A stretch of DNA of 5,713 bases from Anaerolineae bacterium (GTDB taxonomy: Bacteria; Chloroflexota; Anaerolineae; 4572-78; J111), in assembly GCA_020433835.1 (NCBI GenBank), contig JAGRBY010000483.1, positions 1 through 5,713 of the forward strand, read 5' to 3'. Below, piece by piece: positions 1-5,137 of this stretch; positions within the stretch are counted from its first letter, which is position 1, and each line of letters begins with the position of its first letter. The translations under genes were made by a program, and so were the position numbers. The notes under the pieces are model-generated. The model saw only the letters and a list, made by a program, of their open reading frames with translations. It did no database searches and was not told the origin of the DNA.

Positions 1-259
1 CTTGACCTGGCGCAACCACTTCTCCGTCATCAACGTGAGGAGTAAACTGGACATGTTCATCTACAAAAGCAAACGTGCGAGCTGCTACCTTGAGACCGGC
101 TACAACACCGGCTTGTTTGGCGATGAATTGCCCCCGCAGTTCCAAGTCTGCCAGAACAATACAGTCGGTGGTCACATCACCATCGCCAATATCTTCTTGT
201 AGAGCCTGTCGAATAGCAGACTCTACTTGTTCAAGTTGTGTTTCTAAGCTATCGTTCAT
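1..259 (-). CDS. nadC: Quinolinate phosphoribosyltransferase (nicotinate-nucleotide pyrophosphorylase), N-terminal part, truncated by window edge
   Basis: Reading leftward from ATG at 259-257 gives 86 codons beginning MNDSLETQLEQVESAIRQAL, with no stop before the window ends. The protein shows the NadC N-terminal signature EDIGDGDVTT (residues 22-31), then LRGQFIAKQAGVVAG (41-55) and a DDGEVVAPGQ stretch (77-86), matching the family's open-faced sandwich domain. The enzyme converts quinolinate and PRPP to nicotinate mononucleotide, CO2 and pyrophosphate in de novo NAD synthesis, in the cytoplasm. Family members are about 280 residues, so roughly 70% lies outside the window, including the catalytic barrel. 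The start is supported by a GAAAGGA ribosome-binding site about 9 nt upstream; the other nearby ATG is out of frame. Nothing is co-transcribed upstream, so nadC is first in its unit. Recognition is from motifs and is confident. Confidence 0.93.
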   Translation of the reverse strand, partial: MNDSLETQLEQVESAIRQALQEDIGDGDVTTDCIVLADLELRGQFIAKQAGVVAGLKVAARTFAFVDEHVQFTPHVDDGEVVAPGQ

Positions 260-303
260 CCATTTTGTCCTTTCTCTATATGCTCTCCCCTATTCCGTTG
301 GCC

Positions 304-362
304 ACAGAGTTTTTGTCAGCCAGAAACTCTGTCTTGTCGGCTGTCTTGTCACTAGCCGACAA
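304..362. promoter_or_regulatory. Two adjacent 9-bp palindromes in the nadC leader (candidate operators or RNA hairpins)
   Basis: ACAGAGTTT (304-312) is perfectly complementary to AAACTCTGT (324-332), and TTGTCGGCT (334-342) to AGCCGACAA (354-362). Both have 9-bp arms around an 11-nt centre, and they are separated by one base, so their centres (318 and 348) lie 30 bp apart, about three helical turns. They sit 45-103 nt upstream of the nadC start and downstream of both predicted promoters, so they would also be transcribed. As DNA they could be tandem repressor sites. As RNA they would form two stacked hairpins in the leader. nadC genes are often controlled by NAD-pathway regulators (NiaR, NrtR and NadQ are known families), but I cannot assign one. 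The structure is read directly; the function is inferred. Confidence 0.6.
330..350. repeat. Direct repeats of TGTCTTGTC upstream of nadC (third copy at 461-469)
   Basis: The 9-mer TGTCTTGTC (GACAAGACA in nadC sense) occurs exactly at 330-338 and 342-350, 12 bp apart. It recurs at 461-469, immediately beside the -35 box of the proximal nadC promoter. Shorter relatives (TTTTTGTCA, containing TGACAAAAA on the other strand) occur around 311-318 and 520-527. One copy near the -35 and two in the transcribed leader is a layout compatible with a regulator binding several sites. Chance is possible because the region is T-rich, but three exact 9-mers within 140 bp is more than expected. The binding protein is unknown. 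Confidence 0.5.
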
Positions 363-430
363 AAATATAGATCAAAACTTCTATTCGGTTGTAACCTGTT
401 AACAAAATTTAAAGGGCAACAGGCAGCGGG

Positions 431-459
431 ATTTTACAGAAAAGCTAAATGCTTGTCAA
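431..459 (-). promoter_or_regulatory. Proximal sigma70-type promoter of nadC
   Basis: On the minus strand TTGACA (459-454) is followed after exactly 17 nt by TAAAAT (436-431). That is a perfect -35 and a -10 with one mismatch, at the ideal spacing. Transcription would begin near 424, giving a leader of about 165 nt that contains the two palindromes at 304-362. A GACAAGACA repeat lies directly upstream of the -35. Confidence 0.7.
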
Positions 460-499
460 TTGTCTTGTCAATAAATCTAATATTGTACTCACTACACTA

Positions 500-528
500 A
501 CTATATCACGAAAAGTAGTTTTTGTCAA
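500..528 (-). promoter_or_regulatory. Distal sigma70-type promoter of nadC
   Basis: On the minus strand TTGACA (528-523), a 17-nt spacer, then TATAGT (505-500): a perfect -35 and a 5/6 -10. It points toward nadC, 69 bp upstream of the proximal promoter, with no gene between. Either promoter alone would serve nadC; both look strong from sequence. Confidence 0.6.
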
Positions 529-593
529 TAGCACACTAACAACACCGTCCTCTTATCTAAAAACCGAGATAACTAACAAAATACGGCTACCAT

Positions 594-632
594 AAAAACG
601 TAGGACAAGTCAGTGACTTGTCCTACGTTTTT
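594..632. terminator. Strong intrinsic terminator, potentially bidirectional
   Basis: A 19-bp perfect inverted repeat (594-612 with 614-632) centred on 613. The core stem is CGTAGGACAAGTC / GACTTGTCCTACG, with A's on the left flank and a six-T run (628-633) on the right. On the minus strand the stem is followed by GTTTTT, so it would end the leftward hemA-C45 transcript about 70 nt after its stop codon. On the plus strand the T run would stop any transcription coming from the left. It also insulates the nadC promoters from the operon upstream. Confidence 0.88.
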
Positions 633-700
633 TAATAGAGTTTATGAATTTCTATTGAGGGGAAACTTTTAATAGTGATACGCTATCAAAAAGACAACAT

Positions 701-1804
701 CTAAATAACAAAGCGCTCGTACTCATTCTCGCATGGATTGCCCCATACAGCCCACATCTCGTGGGTGGCGGGCCGCATGATGGCGGCGCTGCAGCTTTCA
801 ATCCACAGAGGCGCTTCGGCATGAACGCAGATGCCGCTGCTGGCTTCATGATTACGGGTAAGGGCAAACAGATCATCGAGGGTAATGCGCCCCGCACCTA
901 ACCGCGTTTGGGCCACGCTGAGGCGGGTTTCGGAGCTAAGACGCGATTGGGGCATACGCTCGCGTTCGACTTCGATGTTACGGTCGATGAGGCAGTGGTT
1001 GGTGTGAACGACGGAACCGCGCGAGACTTCCTCAACCTGGCAGCGAGTGGACATGGCCTCGACGTTATAGCCCCGCCCGTGAGCATCGACCAAGAGATAG
1101 TTATGGGCACCGGCCAGTTTGGCGTCGATGATGCAGGCCAGGGCATCGTTAATATTGTCTTGGGCCAAGATTTTGCGGATGACAAAGGGCCAGGTCACAC
1201 CAACTTGACCGTCGCCACCTAATAAATTGTTGATACCAACCGCAATCCCTGCTTCATTCATCCCGATCATCCCCACACAGCCAACAATGGTAAGCGTGAG
1301 AAAAGCCAATCCTTTGGCCGGTTTGCCGCGCAGCAGAATAACAAATGGAGTAGCTGTCGCATGCATATCCCAGGTTTGACCATAGAAGCCCTGGCCGTCG
1401 GCGGCGGCTTCGGGGCTGACGATAAAGGCCGTGCAATTATCCAGGCCGGGATGGGCCGGGGCGAAGGAGGGATTTGGAGCTGGTTGGGCATTAAAGACGG
1501 TGTCAATAAAATCGGTAAAGCCGTTAAGGATGATAAGTTCAGCCAAACCAACGCCGGTAGCCTGGCTCATGCCGCGCAGTTCATCAACCAGGTCAGGCGC
1601 ATAGGCTTCGTGATAAGGCAAACAGGCTTCACCCAGCGCCAACACTTCAGTTCGAGAGAGTTCGCGGCCCGTCCATTTTTTATCGCTGCTCAGTTGAATG
1701 CGTTCTTCTGCTAACTCAGGAATTTGGCCGGCGTAGGCCAAACCGTGCTGGTGGCCCATTTCAAAAGGAGAGCCTGCCACCTCTAAAACTCTAAGCTTGG
1801 GCAT
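701..1804 (-). CDS. Peptidase family C45 / acyl-CoA:6-aminopenicillanate acyltransferase-like Ntn hydrolase
   Basis: This is a 367-residue protein, the usual size for the C45 (isopenicillin-N acyltransferase-like) family. Visible blocks are an N-terminal GSPFEMGHQHG (11-21), typical of the family's pro-region; NCTAF (123-127) with Cys124 as predicted self-cleavage site and nucleophile; GQTWDMH (142-148); GMNEAGIAVGINNL (181-194); VHTNHC (266-271); and a C-terminal ESCSAAIMRP (336-345). Known relatives cleave before the Cys to give two subunits, here about 123 and 244 residues, and hydrolyse or transfer amide-linked acyl groups. The substrate cannot be read from sequence. No signal peptide is seen, so it is probably cytoplasmic. 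The start at 1804 overlaps the end of hemA by 14 nt, and an in-frame TGA lies 15-17 nt upstream, leaving this as the only usable ATG. Its Shine-Dalgarno is weak (GAAAG), so translational coupling to hemA is likely. Confidence 0.88.
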   Translation of the reverse strand: MPKLRVLEVAGSPFEMGHQHGLAYAGQIPELAEERIQLSSDKKWTGRELSRTEVLALGEACLPYHEAYAPDLVDELRGMSQATGVGLAELIILNGFTDFIDTVFNAQPAPNPSFAPAHPGLDNCTAFIVSPEAAADGQGFYGQTWDMHATATPFVILLRGKPAKGLAFLTLTIVGCVGMIGMNEAGIAVGINNLLGGDGQVGVTWPFVIRKILAQDNINDALACIIDAKLAGAHNYLLVDAHGRGYNVEAMSTRCQVEEVSRGSVVHTNHCLIDRNIEVERERMPQSRLSSETRLSVAQTRLGAGRITLDDLFALTRNHEASSGICVHAEAPLWIESCSAAIMRPATHEMWAVWGNPCENEYERFVI

Positions 1805-3161
1805 TATTCAATTCTTTCACATGATTGCCATTTTCTGAAAATGACGATTCTTCGGTATAGTCGGGAGCCGGTTGTTTAACGGTTTCCAAATCAAATAGTT
1901 GGCGTACGGTTGAGGCATATTCCGCGCCGTTGCCGTGAGCCGCTTCGTGCTTAAGATGCAGGGTGGGTTTATACAAAATCTTATTGACTAAGCGATGGCT
2001 CATAGTGGCAATCAATTCCCGTTCGCGGTCATCGAGATCGAGCTTGTTAAAGAGACGGGTCAACTCTTGCTGGCGCAGCGCTTCAATCTGGGCACGTAGG
2101 TCGGTAATAGTTGAAACAACATCGAGCGACATCAGCCAGGCGATGGCGTCAGATACTTCTTCATGGAGGATGGTTTCAACCAAGGGAACTTCCAATTCTC
2201 GTTCACGAACATTATCCGCAACCTGGCTCTGCAAATCATCGATATCGCGCAGATACACGCCCGGCAGTTGGGCTACATCCGGGTCGATATCGCGCGGCAC
2301 GGCAATGTCGATGAGAAACAGGGGGCGACCGGCTCGTTCGGCGAGAACCGACTCAACCATATCTTTGGTGAGAATAATATGGGGCGCTCCGGTAGCCACG
2401 ATAATAACATCCATCGTGGAGAGGATGCGGGGCAAATGTTGAAAGGTAGCCGCTTTGCCGCCCCAGACATCGGCCAAAGTCTGAGCCCGTTCGTAGGTGC
2501 GGTTAACAACGGTTACGTCGGTGACGCCGCGCAGCATCAAGGCGCGGACAGCGGTCGTTCCCATTTCACCGGCTCCAATTAAGGCCACGGGCCGATCAGA
2601 CAAATCGCCTAACAGGTGCGAGGCCAATCCGGCGGCGACAGAACTGACCGAAGCCGGATTAACGCCGATGCGGGTTTCGGTGCGGGCCCGTTTGCCGGCG
2701 TGAATAGCGGCGCGGAATAGGCCCGACAAGACAGTGCCGGCGGCTTTTTGGGACAGCGCCGCTTCATACGCTTCGGTAATTTGGCCCAAAATTTGGGGTT
2801 CACCCAAAACCATCGAGTCGAGACCACAGGCAACGCGGAAAAGATGGTAAATAGCCTTTTCGTCTTCTTCAATATAAAGATGTTCGGCAAAGATGCTGGC
2901 CGGAGTATCACAGGCCCGGCTGAGCAGATCGATAATTGCCCGACCGGCCCGCTGCGGATCGCGCACGGCAGCGTACACTTCCATGCGGTTGCACGTGGAT
3001 AGAATGACGCCCTCAGTTACATCTTCAAGATGGGCTTGTTGGTGATGGGTTTTATCAAAATGGGTTAACGCAGATTTTAAGGCGGTGGGGGAAAAGCTCA
3101 GTTGCTCTCGAATTTCTACAGGAGCAGTTCTATGACTTAGCCCAATCAATAATACTTTCAT
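1791..3161 (-). CDS. hemA: Glutamyl-tRNA reductase
   Basis: A 456-residue, apparently complete GluTR. It reduces glutamyl-tRNA(Glu) with NADPH to glutamate-1-semialdehyde, the first committed step of C5 tetrapyrrole (heme, siroheme, corrin) synthesis. Family landmarks are all present: GLSHRTAPVEIRE (7-19); STCNR (55-59) with catalytic Cys57; the strongly conserved block HLFRVACGLDSMVLGEPQIL (106-125); the NADPH-binding GAGEMG loop (196-201) followed by VVNRT (218-222); and the C-terminal helical dimerisation domain (about 325-430) including MSHRLVNKILYKPT (387-400). A hydrophilic tail (428-456) is variable in the family. The start is preceded by AGGA 10 nt upstream. It leads a leftward unit with the C45 hydrolase, overlapping its start by 14 nt; no other heme gene is adjacent. 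The identification is secure. Confidence 0.98.
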   Translation of the reverse strand: MKVLLIGLSHRTAPVEIREQLSFSPTALKSALTHFDKTHHQQAHLEDVTEGVILSTCNRMEVYAAVRDPQRAGRAIIDLLSRACDTPASIFAEHLYIEEDEKAIYHLFRVACGLDSMVLGEPQILGQITEAYEAALSQKAAGTVLSGLFRAAIHAGKRARTETRIGVNPASVSSVAAGLASHLLGDLSDRPVALIGAGEMGTTAVRALMLRGVTDVTVVNRTYERAQTLADVWGGKAATFQHLPRILSTMDVIIVATGAPHIILTKDMVESVLAERAGRPLFLIDIAVPRDIDPDVAQLPGVYLRDIDDLQSQVADNVRERELEVPLVETILHEEVSDAIAWLMSLDVVSTITDLRAQIEALRQQELTRLFNKLDLDDRERELIATMSHRLVNKILYKPTLHLKHEAAHGNGAEYASTVRQLFDLETVKQPAPDYTEESSFSENGNHVKELNNAQA

Positions 3162-3244
3162 AAAATTTTTATCCTAAGAGAAGATTCTTTTTGTTGAAAA
3201 ACTATCAAAATGAGTGTGAGTTCAACGCTGGTACATCTACTATT

Positions 3245-3272
3245 ATTATAGACCAGGTACGCCTCATCGCAA
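3245..3272 (-). promoter_or_regulatory. Candidate hemA promoter
   Basis: The minus strand has a perfect TATAAT (3250-3245) preceded, with a 16-nt spacer, by TTGCGA (3272-3267), which matches TTGACA at 4 of 6 positions. Transcription would start near 3238, about 77 nt upstream of the hemA ATG. The -10 is convincing; the -35 is weak, so activity may depend on other factors. Confidence 0.45.
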
Positions 3273-3357
3273 GGATACAAAACGAGTTTGTCAAAATCTT
3301 CTATACTATCTCTCTATGGCCGAGGGCGAACATATTGATATATGAGTTACGCAGTTA

Positions 3358-3481
3358 TGGCATTTCGAAGCCGAAGGCGAGAAATCCCCCCTCCCACATT
3401 CGGTTTCAGACAACGTTCCGGGAGATTTCTCACTCCTTTAGCCTACCCTGAGCGTAGTCGAATGGGTCGCTCGAACTGACA
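3358..3481. repeat. Degenerate inverted-repeat (MITE-like) intergenic element
   Basis: The left end, TGGCATTTCGAA (3358-3369), matches the reverse complement of the right end, CTCGAACTGACA (3470-3481), at 9 of 12 positions. Inside, GAGAAATC (3379-3386) is an exact reverse complement of GATTTCTC (3424-3431), and the pairing continues as CCC/GGG after one mismatch. The right half also holds CCCTGAGCGTAGTCGAATGG (3446-3465). Words of the type TGTCATTTCGAG...GAGAAATC and CCCTGAGC...GTCGAA are, from general familiarity, common in non-coding repeats of several environmental bacterial lineages. It has no coding capacity. It is most likely a decayed copy of a small dispersed repeat; its exact borders are uncertain. 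Confidence 0.55.
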
Positions 3482-3500
3482 TTTCAATATGATCGGCTCT

Positions 3501-3528
3501 ATTATACGCTTACAGCCAACTTTGACAA
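3501..3528 (-). promoter_or_regulatory. Possible upstream leftward promoter (hemA)
   Basis: The minus strand has TTGTCA (3528-3523, 5/6 match), a 16-nt spacer and TATAAT (3506-3501, perfect). It points toward hemA but lies about 340 nt from its start, on the far side of the inverted-repeat element, so its transcript would run through that repeat. It could be a second hemA promoter, an outward promoter left by the element's insertion, or chance in AT-rich DNA. Confidence 0.35.
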
Positions 3529-3694
3529 CTTGTCCTCTTAATAAGGATAAGACTAACCATCTTACAATTTAACTCTAGCCATCATTTGCCCTTATTCTAA
3601 CAGCGTTGCTCTCCGGATGATCGGAGTAGCGATTGTGATTGCCTCCGAATTTCAGGAAAAAAACAGAAAAAGGGAATGCCGACGATAGCTTTTT

Positions 3695-3723
3695 TTGAGG
3701 GCGTAAGCAAAGTTCGATATAAT
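3695..3723 (+). promoter_or_regulatory. Promoter of the deaminase-MarC-SDR cluster
   Basis: TTGAGG (3695-3700, 4/6 match) is followed by a 17-nt spacer and a perfect TATAAT (3718-3723). Predicted start of transcription is near 3730, giving a leader of about 135 nt before the ATG at 3865. The leader contains a stem-loop and a tandem repeat. Confidence 0.6.
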
Positions 3724-3754
3724 ACGCATTGAAATGGTTCGCTGGATAGATACA

Positions 3755-3799
3755 TAGATAGTTGAAGGGTTGCTCGCCATCAATCGAACCCACTATCTA
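3755..3799 (+). promoter_or_regulatory. Stem-loop in the deaminase leader
   Basis: TAGATAGT (3755-3762) pairs perfectly with ACTATCTA (3792-3799). After a 4-nt one-sided bulge, GGGTT (3767-3771) pairs with AACCC (3787-3791) around a 15-nt loop. This gives a 13-bp bulged hairpin within the predicted leader. No T run follows, so it is not a terminator. It may stabilise the message or bind a factor; no known riboswitch is recognised. Confidence 0.45.
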
Positions 3800-3802
3800 A
3801 CT

Positions 3803-3834
3803 ATCAAACCACCAAACCATCAAACCATCAAACA
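3803..3834 (+). repeat. Four tandem copies of an 8-bp repeat (ATCAAACC)
   Basis: ATCAAACC (3803-3810), ACCAAACC (3811-3818), ATCAAACC (3819-3826) and ATCAAACA (3827-3834) are head to tail, with one mismatch each in copies 2 and 4. The tract is almost free of G on the sense strand, so it should be unpaired in the RNA. It ends 12 nt before the Shine-Dalgarno. It could be a slippage-prone tract that alters leader length. Confidence 0.8.
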
Positions 3835-3845
3835 CCCGCTATTCC

Positions 3846-3854
3846 AAAGGAGGT
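3846..3854 (+). promoter_or_regulatory. Near-perfect Shine-Dalgarno deciding the deaminase start
   Basis: AAAGGAGGT is fully complementary to the 16S anti-Shine-Dalgarno core and ends 10 nt before ATG 3865, fixing that start. A weak local hairpin (AGGT 3851-3854 with ACCT 3860-3863) could partly cover it. Confidence 0.85.
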
Positions 3855-3864
3855 CTTCAACCTT

Positions 3865-4479
3865 ATGCCCGACAATTTTTCTCAATCCAACATGCGTTTT
3901 GCGCTCAATTTGCCGGACTGGGCCATCGCCGAACTAAACCAACTGCCGACGCACTTACCCACAATTGAAGAACAAATGGCCGCCGTGATAAATTTCTCGC
4001 GACTCAATGTTCAGCACCAAACCGGTGGCCCGTTTGCCGCCGGGGTTTTTGAATGCGATACCGGCAAATTGGTCGTCATCGGCGTCAATCGAGTAGTGCC
4101 GCACAATTGCTCGTCGGCCCACGCCGAGGTGATGGCGCTGTCACTGGCCCAAAAACTGCTCGGCACGTTTGATCTGGGTGGGGCGGGGCTACCGGAGCAT
4201 CAACTTGTTGTTAATTGGCGACCATGTGCTATGTGTTACGGTGCCACACTGTGGTCGGGCGTGCGGAAGGTTGTTATTGCCGGCGGCGGGCCAGAGTTGG
4301 AAGAGATTACCGGCTTTGACGAAGGGCCAATTCACCCCGACTGGCGCAACGAGTTTAAAGTACGCGGCGTTGATATCGTGGAAGACATCTTGAAAGACGA
4401 TGCCATTCAGGTTTTCAACGAGTTCGCGGCCAGTAACCAACTGGTTTACAACGGTCGGCTCGGATCGGCGTCGTCATAG
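3865..4479 (+). CDS. Nucleoside deaminase family protein (cytidine deaminase fold, guanine-deaminase-like)
   Basis: A 204-residue zinc hydrolase of the cytidine/deoxycytidylate deaminase superfamily. The zinc and catalytic motifs are intact: HAE (His86, Glu88; Glu is the proton shuttle) and PCAMC (Pro120, Cys121, Cys124). GGPFAAGVF (54-62) precedes them as in the TadA/GuaD branch. The downstream ITGFDEGPIHPDW (148-160) resembles the AGFDD segment of bacterial guanine deaminases, so a purine base (guanine or similar) is a plausible substrate, but cytosine or a modified nucleobase cannot be excluded. About 35 N-terminal residues extend beyond the usual core, and the protein is longer than the roughly 155-residue GuaD. 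It is probably cytoplasmic. It is first in a rightward cluster with its own promoter and strong Shine-Dalgarno; the MarC-like gene starts 3 nt after its TAG. Family is confident, substrate is not. Confidence 0.88.
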   Translation: MPDNFSQSNMRFALNLPDWAIAELNQLPTHLPTIEEQMAAVINFSRLNVQHQTGGPFAAGVFECDTGKLVVIGVNRVVPHNCSSAHAEVMALSLAQKLLGTFDLGGAGLPEHQLVVNWRPCAMCYGATLWSGVRKVVIAGGGPELEEITGFDEGPIHPDWRNEFKVRGVDIVEDILKDDAIQVFNEFAASNQLVYNGRLGSASS

Positions 4480-4482
4480 TCG

Positions 4483-5109
4483 ATGCTAGAAACCGCTGTT
4501 GTCACATTTACGACTCTATTTGCCACCATTGGCCCCATTGACGTGGCGGCTATGTTTGCCGCACTAACCACCGACGAGACGCCCAGGCAGCGCCGTTCGA
4601 CGGCTATGCGTGGCACGCTTATCGCGGCGGCGATCCTGTTGCTGTTTGCCCTCCTGGGCCAGTCGATCTTAAACACGCTGGGTATCTCGCTGGCTGCATT
4701 GCGCACCGCCGGGGGTATCTTGCTGCTGCTCATCGGCATCGATATGGTTTTTGCCCGATCATCGGGCGGCACATCGACCACGGCGGACGAAACGAAGGAG
4801 GCGGCGCTGAAACAAGACATTGCCGTTTTTCCGTTAGCCACGCCCTTAATTGCCGGGCCAGGCGCAATGGGAGCGGTTATCTTGTTGATGGCCGACGCAG
4901 AGGGCAATTTGCTGCGGCAAGGGGTGATCATTTTGGTGCTACTGGCCATATTGGTGCTGACGTTTCTGGTGCTATTGGGAGCCGGTCAAATTCAAAAGCT
5001 GTTGGGTGTAACCGGATTGCATGTTATAAGCCGCGTCTTCGGAGTGCTGTTGTCGGCCTTGGCGGTACAGTTTATTTTTGATGGGATTGGGCAAAGCGGA
5101 TTATTTTAA
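4483..5109 (+). CDS. MarC family integral membrane protein (UPF0056)
   Basis: A 208-residue, very hydrophobic protein of MarC-family length and pattern. Six probable membrane helices lie at about 5-25, 44-63, 70-90, 119-137, 145-168 and 183-203. Family marks include LFATIGPID (12-20, normally a P-x-D/G motif in helix 1), ISLAALRTAGGILLLLIGIDM (68-88) and FPLATPLIAGPGAMG (116-130), the second-half repeat of the helix-1 motif. The biochemical role of MarC proteins is unsettled: the old link to multiple antibiotic resistance was not upheld, and transport is only presumed. No clear Shine-Dalgarno precedes ATG 4483. It starts 3 nt after the deaminase stop, so translation probably depends on ribosomes finishing that gene. 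The two genes are also in the same reading frame, separated only by TAG and one codon. Confidence 0.9.
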   Translation: MLETAVVTFTTLFATIGPIDVAAMFAALTTDETPRQRRSTAMRGTLIAAAILLLFALLGQSILNTLGISLAALRTAGGILLLLIGIDMVFARSSGGTSTTADETKEAALKQDIAVFPLATPLIAGPGAMGAVILLMADAEGNLLRQGVIILVLLAILVLTFLVLLGAGQIQKLLGVTGLHVISRVFGVLLSALAVQFIFDGIGQSGLF

Positions 5110-5137
5110 TGGTTAAAAGAAAAGCGGAGAACGTATC

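Larger units (their letters stand above)
3162..3864. other. Long divergent intergenic region between hemA and the deaminase cluster
   Basis: About 700 nt without a credible gene; short open frames here lack ribosome-binding sites and recognisable domains. From left to right it holds the hemA ribosome site and proximal promoter (3245-3272), a degenerate inverted-repeat element (3358-3481), a possible second leftward promoter (3501-3528), and an imperfect stem CTTGTCCT / AGGATAAG (3529-3551). Further right are a small bulged stem around CTCCG / CGGAG (3608-3630) with no T run, then the rightward promoter (3695-3723), leader hairpin, tandem repeats and Shine-Dalgarno of the deaminase gene. Parts not listed (about 3552-3607 and 3631-3694) show nothing I can interpret. 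Confidence 0.7.

Noticed and set aside
330..350. CRISPR-like direct repeats
   Set aside because: Repeat units are only 9 nt with a 3-nt gap; there is no repeat-spacer pattern.
260..424. Known NAD+-I (nadA motif) or NAD+-II riboswitch in the nadC leader
   Set aside because: The tandem hairpins invited the idea, but I could not match a conserved core from either class, so only an unassigned structure is reported.
443..471. Additional nadC promoter using TTGACA at 471-466 (minus strand)
   Set aside because: With a 17-nt spacer the -10 would be TTAGCT, a poor match; the neighbouring TTGACA has a much better partner.
75..500. 141-codon plus-strand open frame over the nadC start and control region
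   Set aside because: It runs antisense through the nadC coding start and across the promoters, has no ribosome-binding site, and its product resembles no family.
1963..2582. Long plus-strand open frames inside hemA
   Set aside because: Antisense shadows of a clearly conserved gene; compositions are Ser/Arg-rich artefacts of complementary codons.
3608..3630. Hairpin around CTCCG / CGGAG as a terminator
   Set aside because: Short bulged stem with no T run on either strand, and no gene ends nearby.
3575..3793. 72-codon minus-strand open frame in the intergenic region
   Set aside because: No Shine-Dalgarno, no recognisable domain, and it overlaps the rightward promoter and leader hairpin.
4446..4949. 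167-codon minus-strand open frame opposite the MarC gene
   Set aside because: It mirrors the MarC coding frame, lacks a ribosome site, and the plus-strand gene has clear family motifs.
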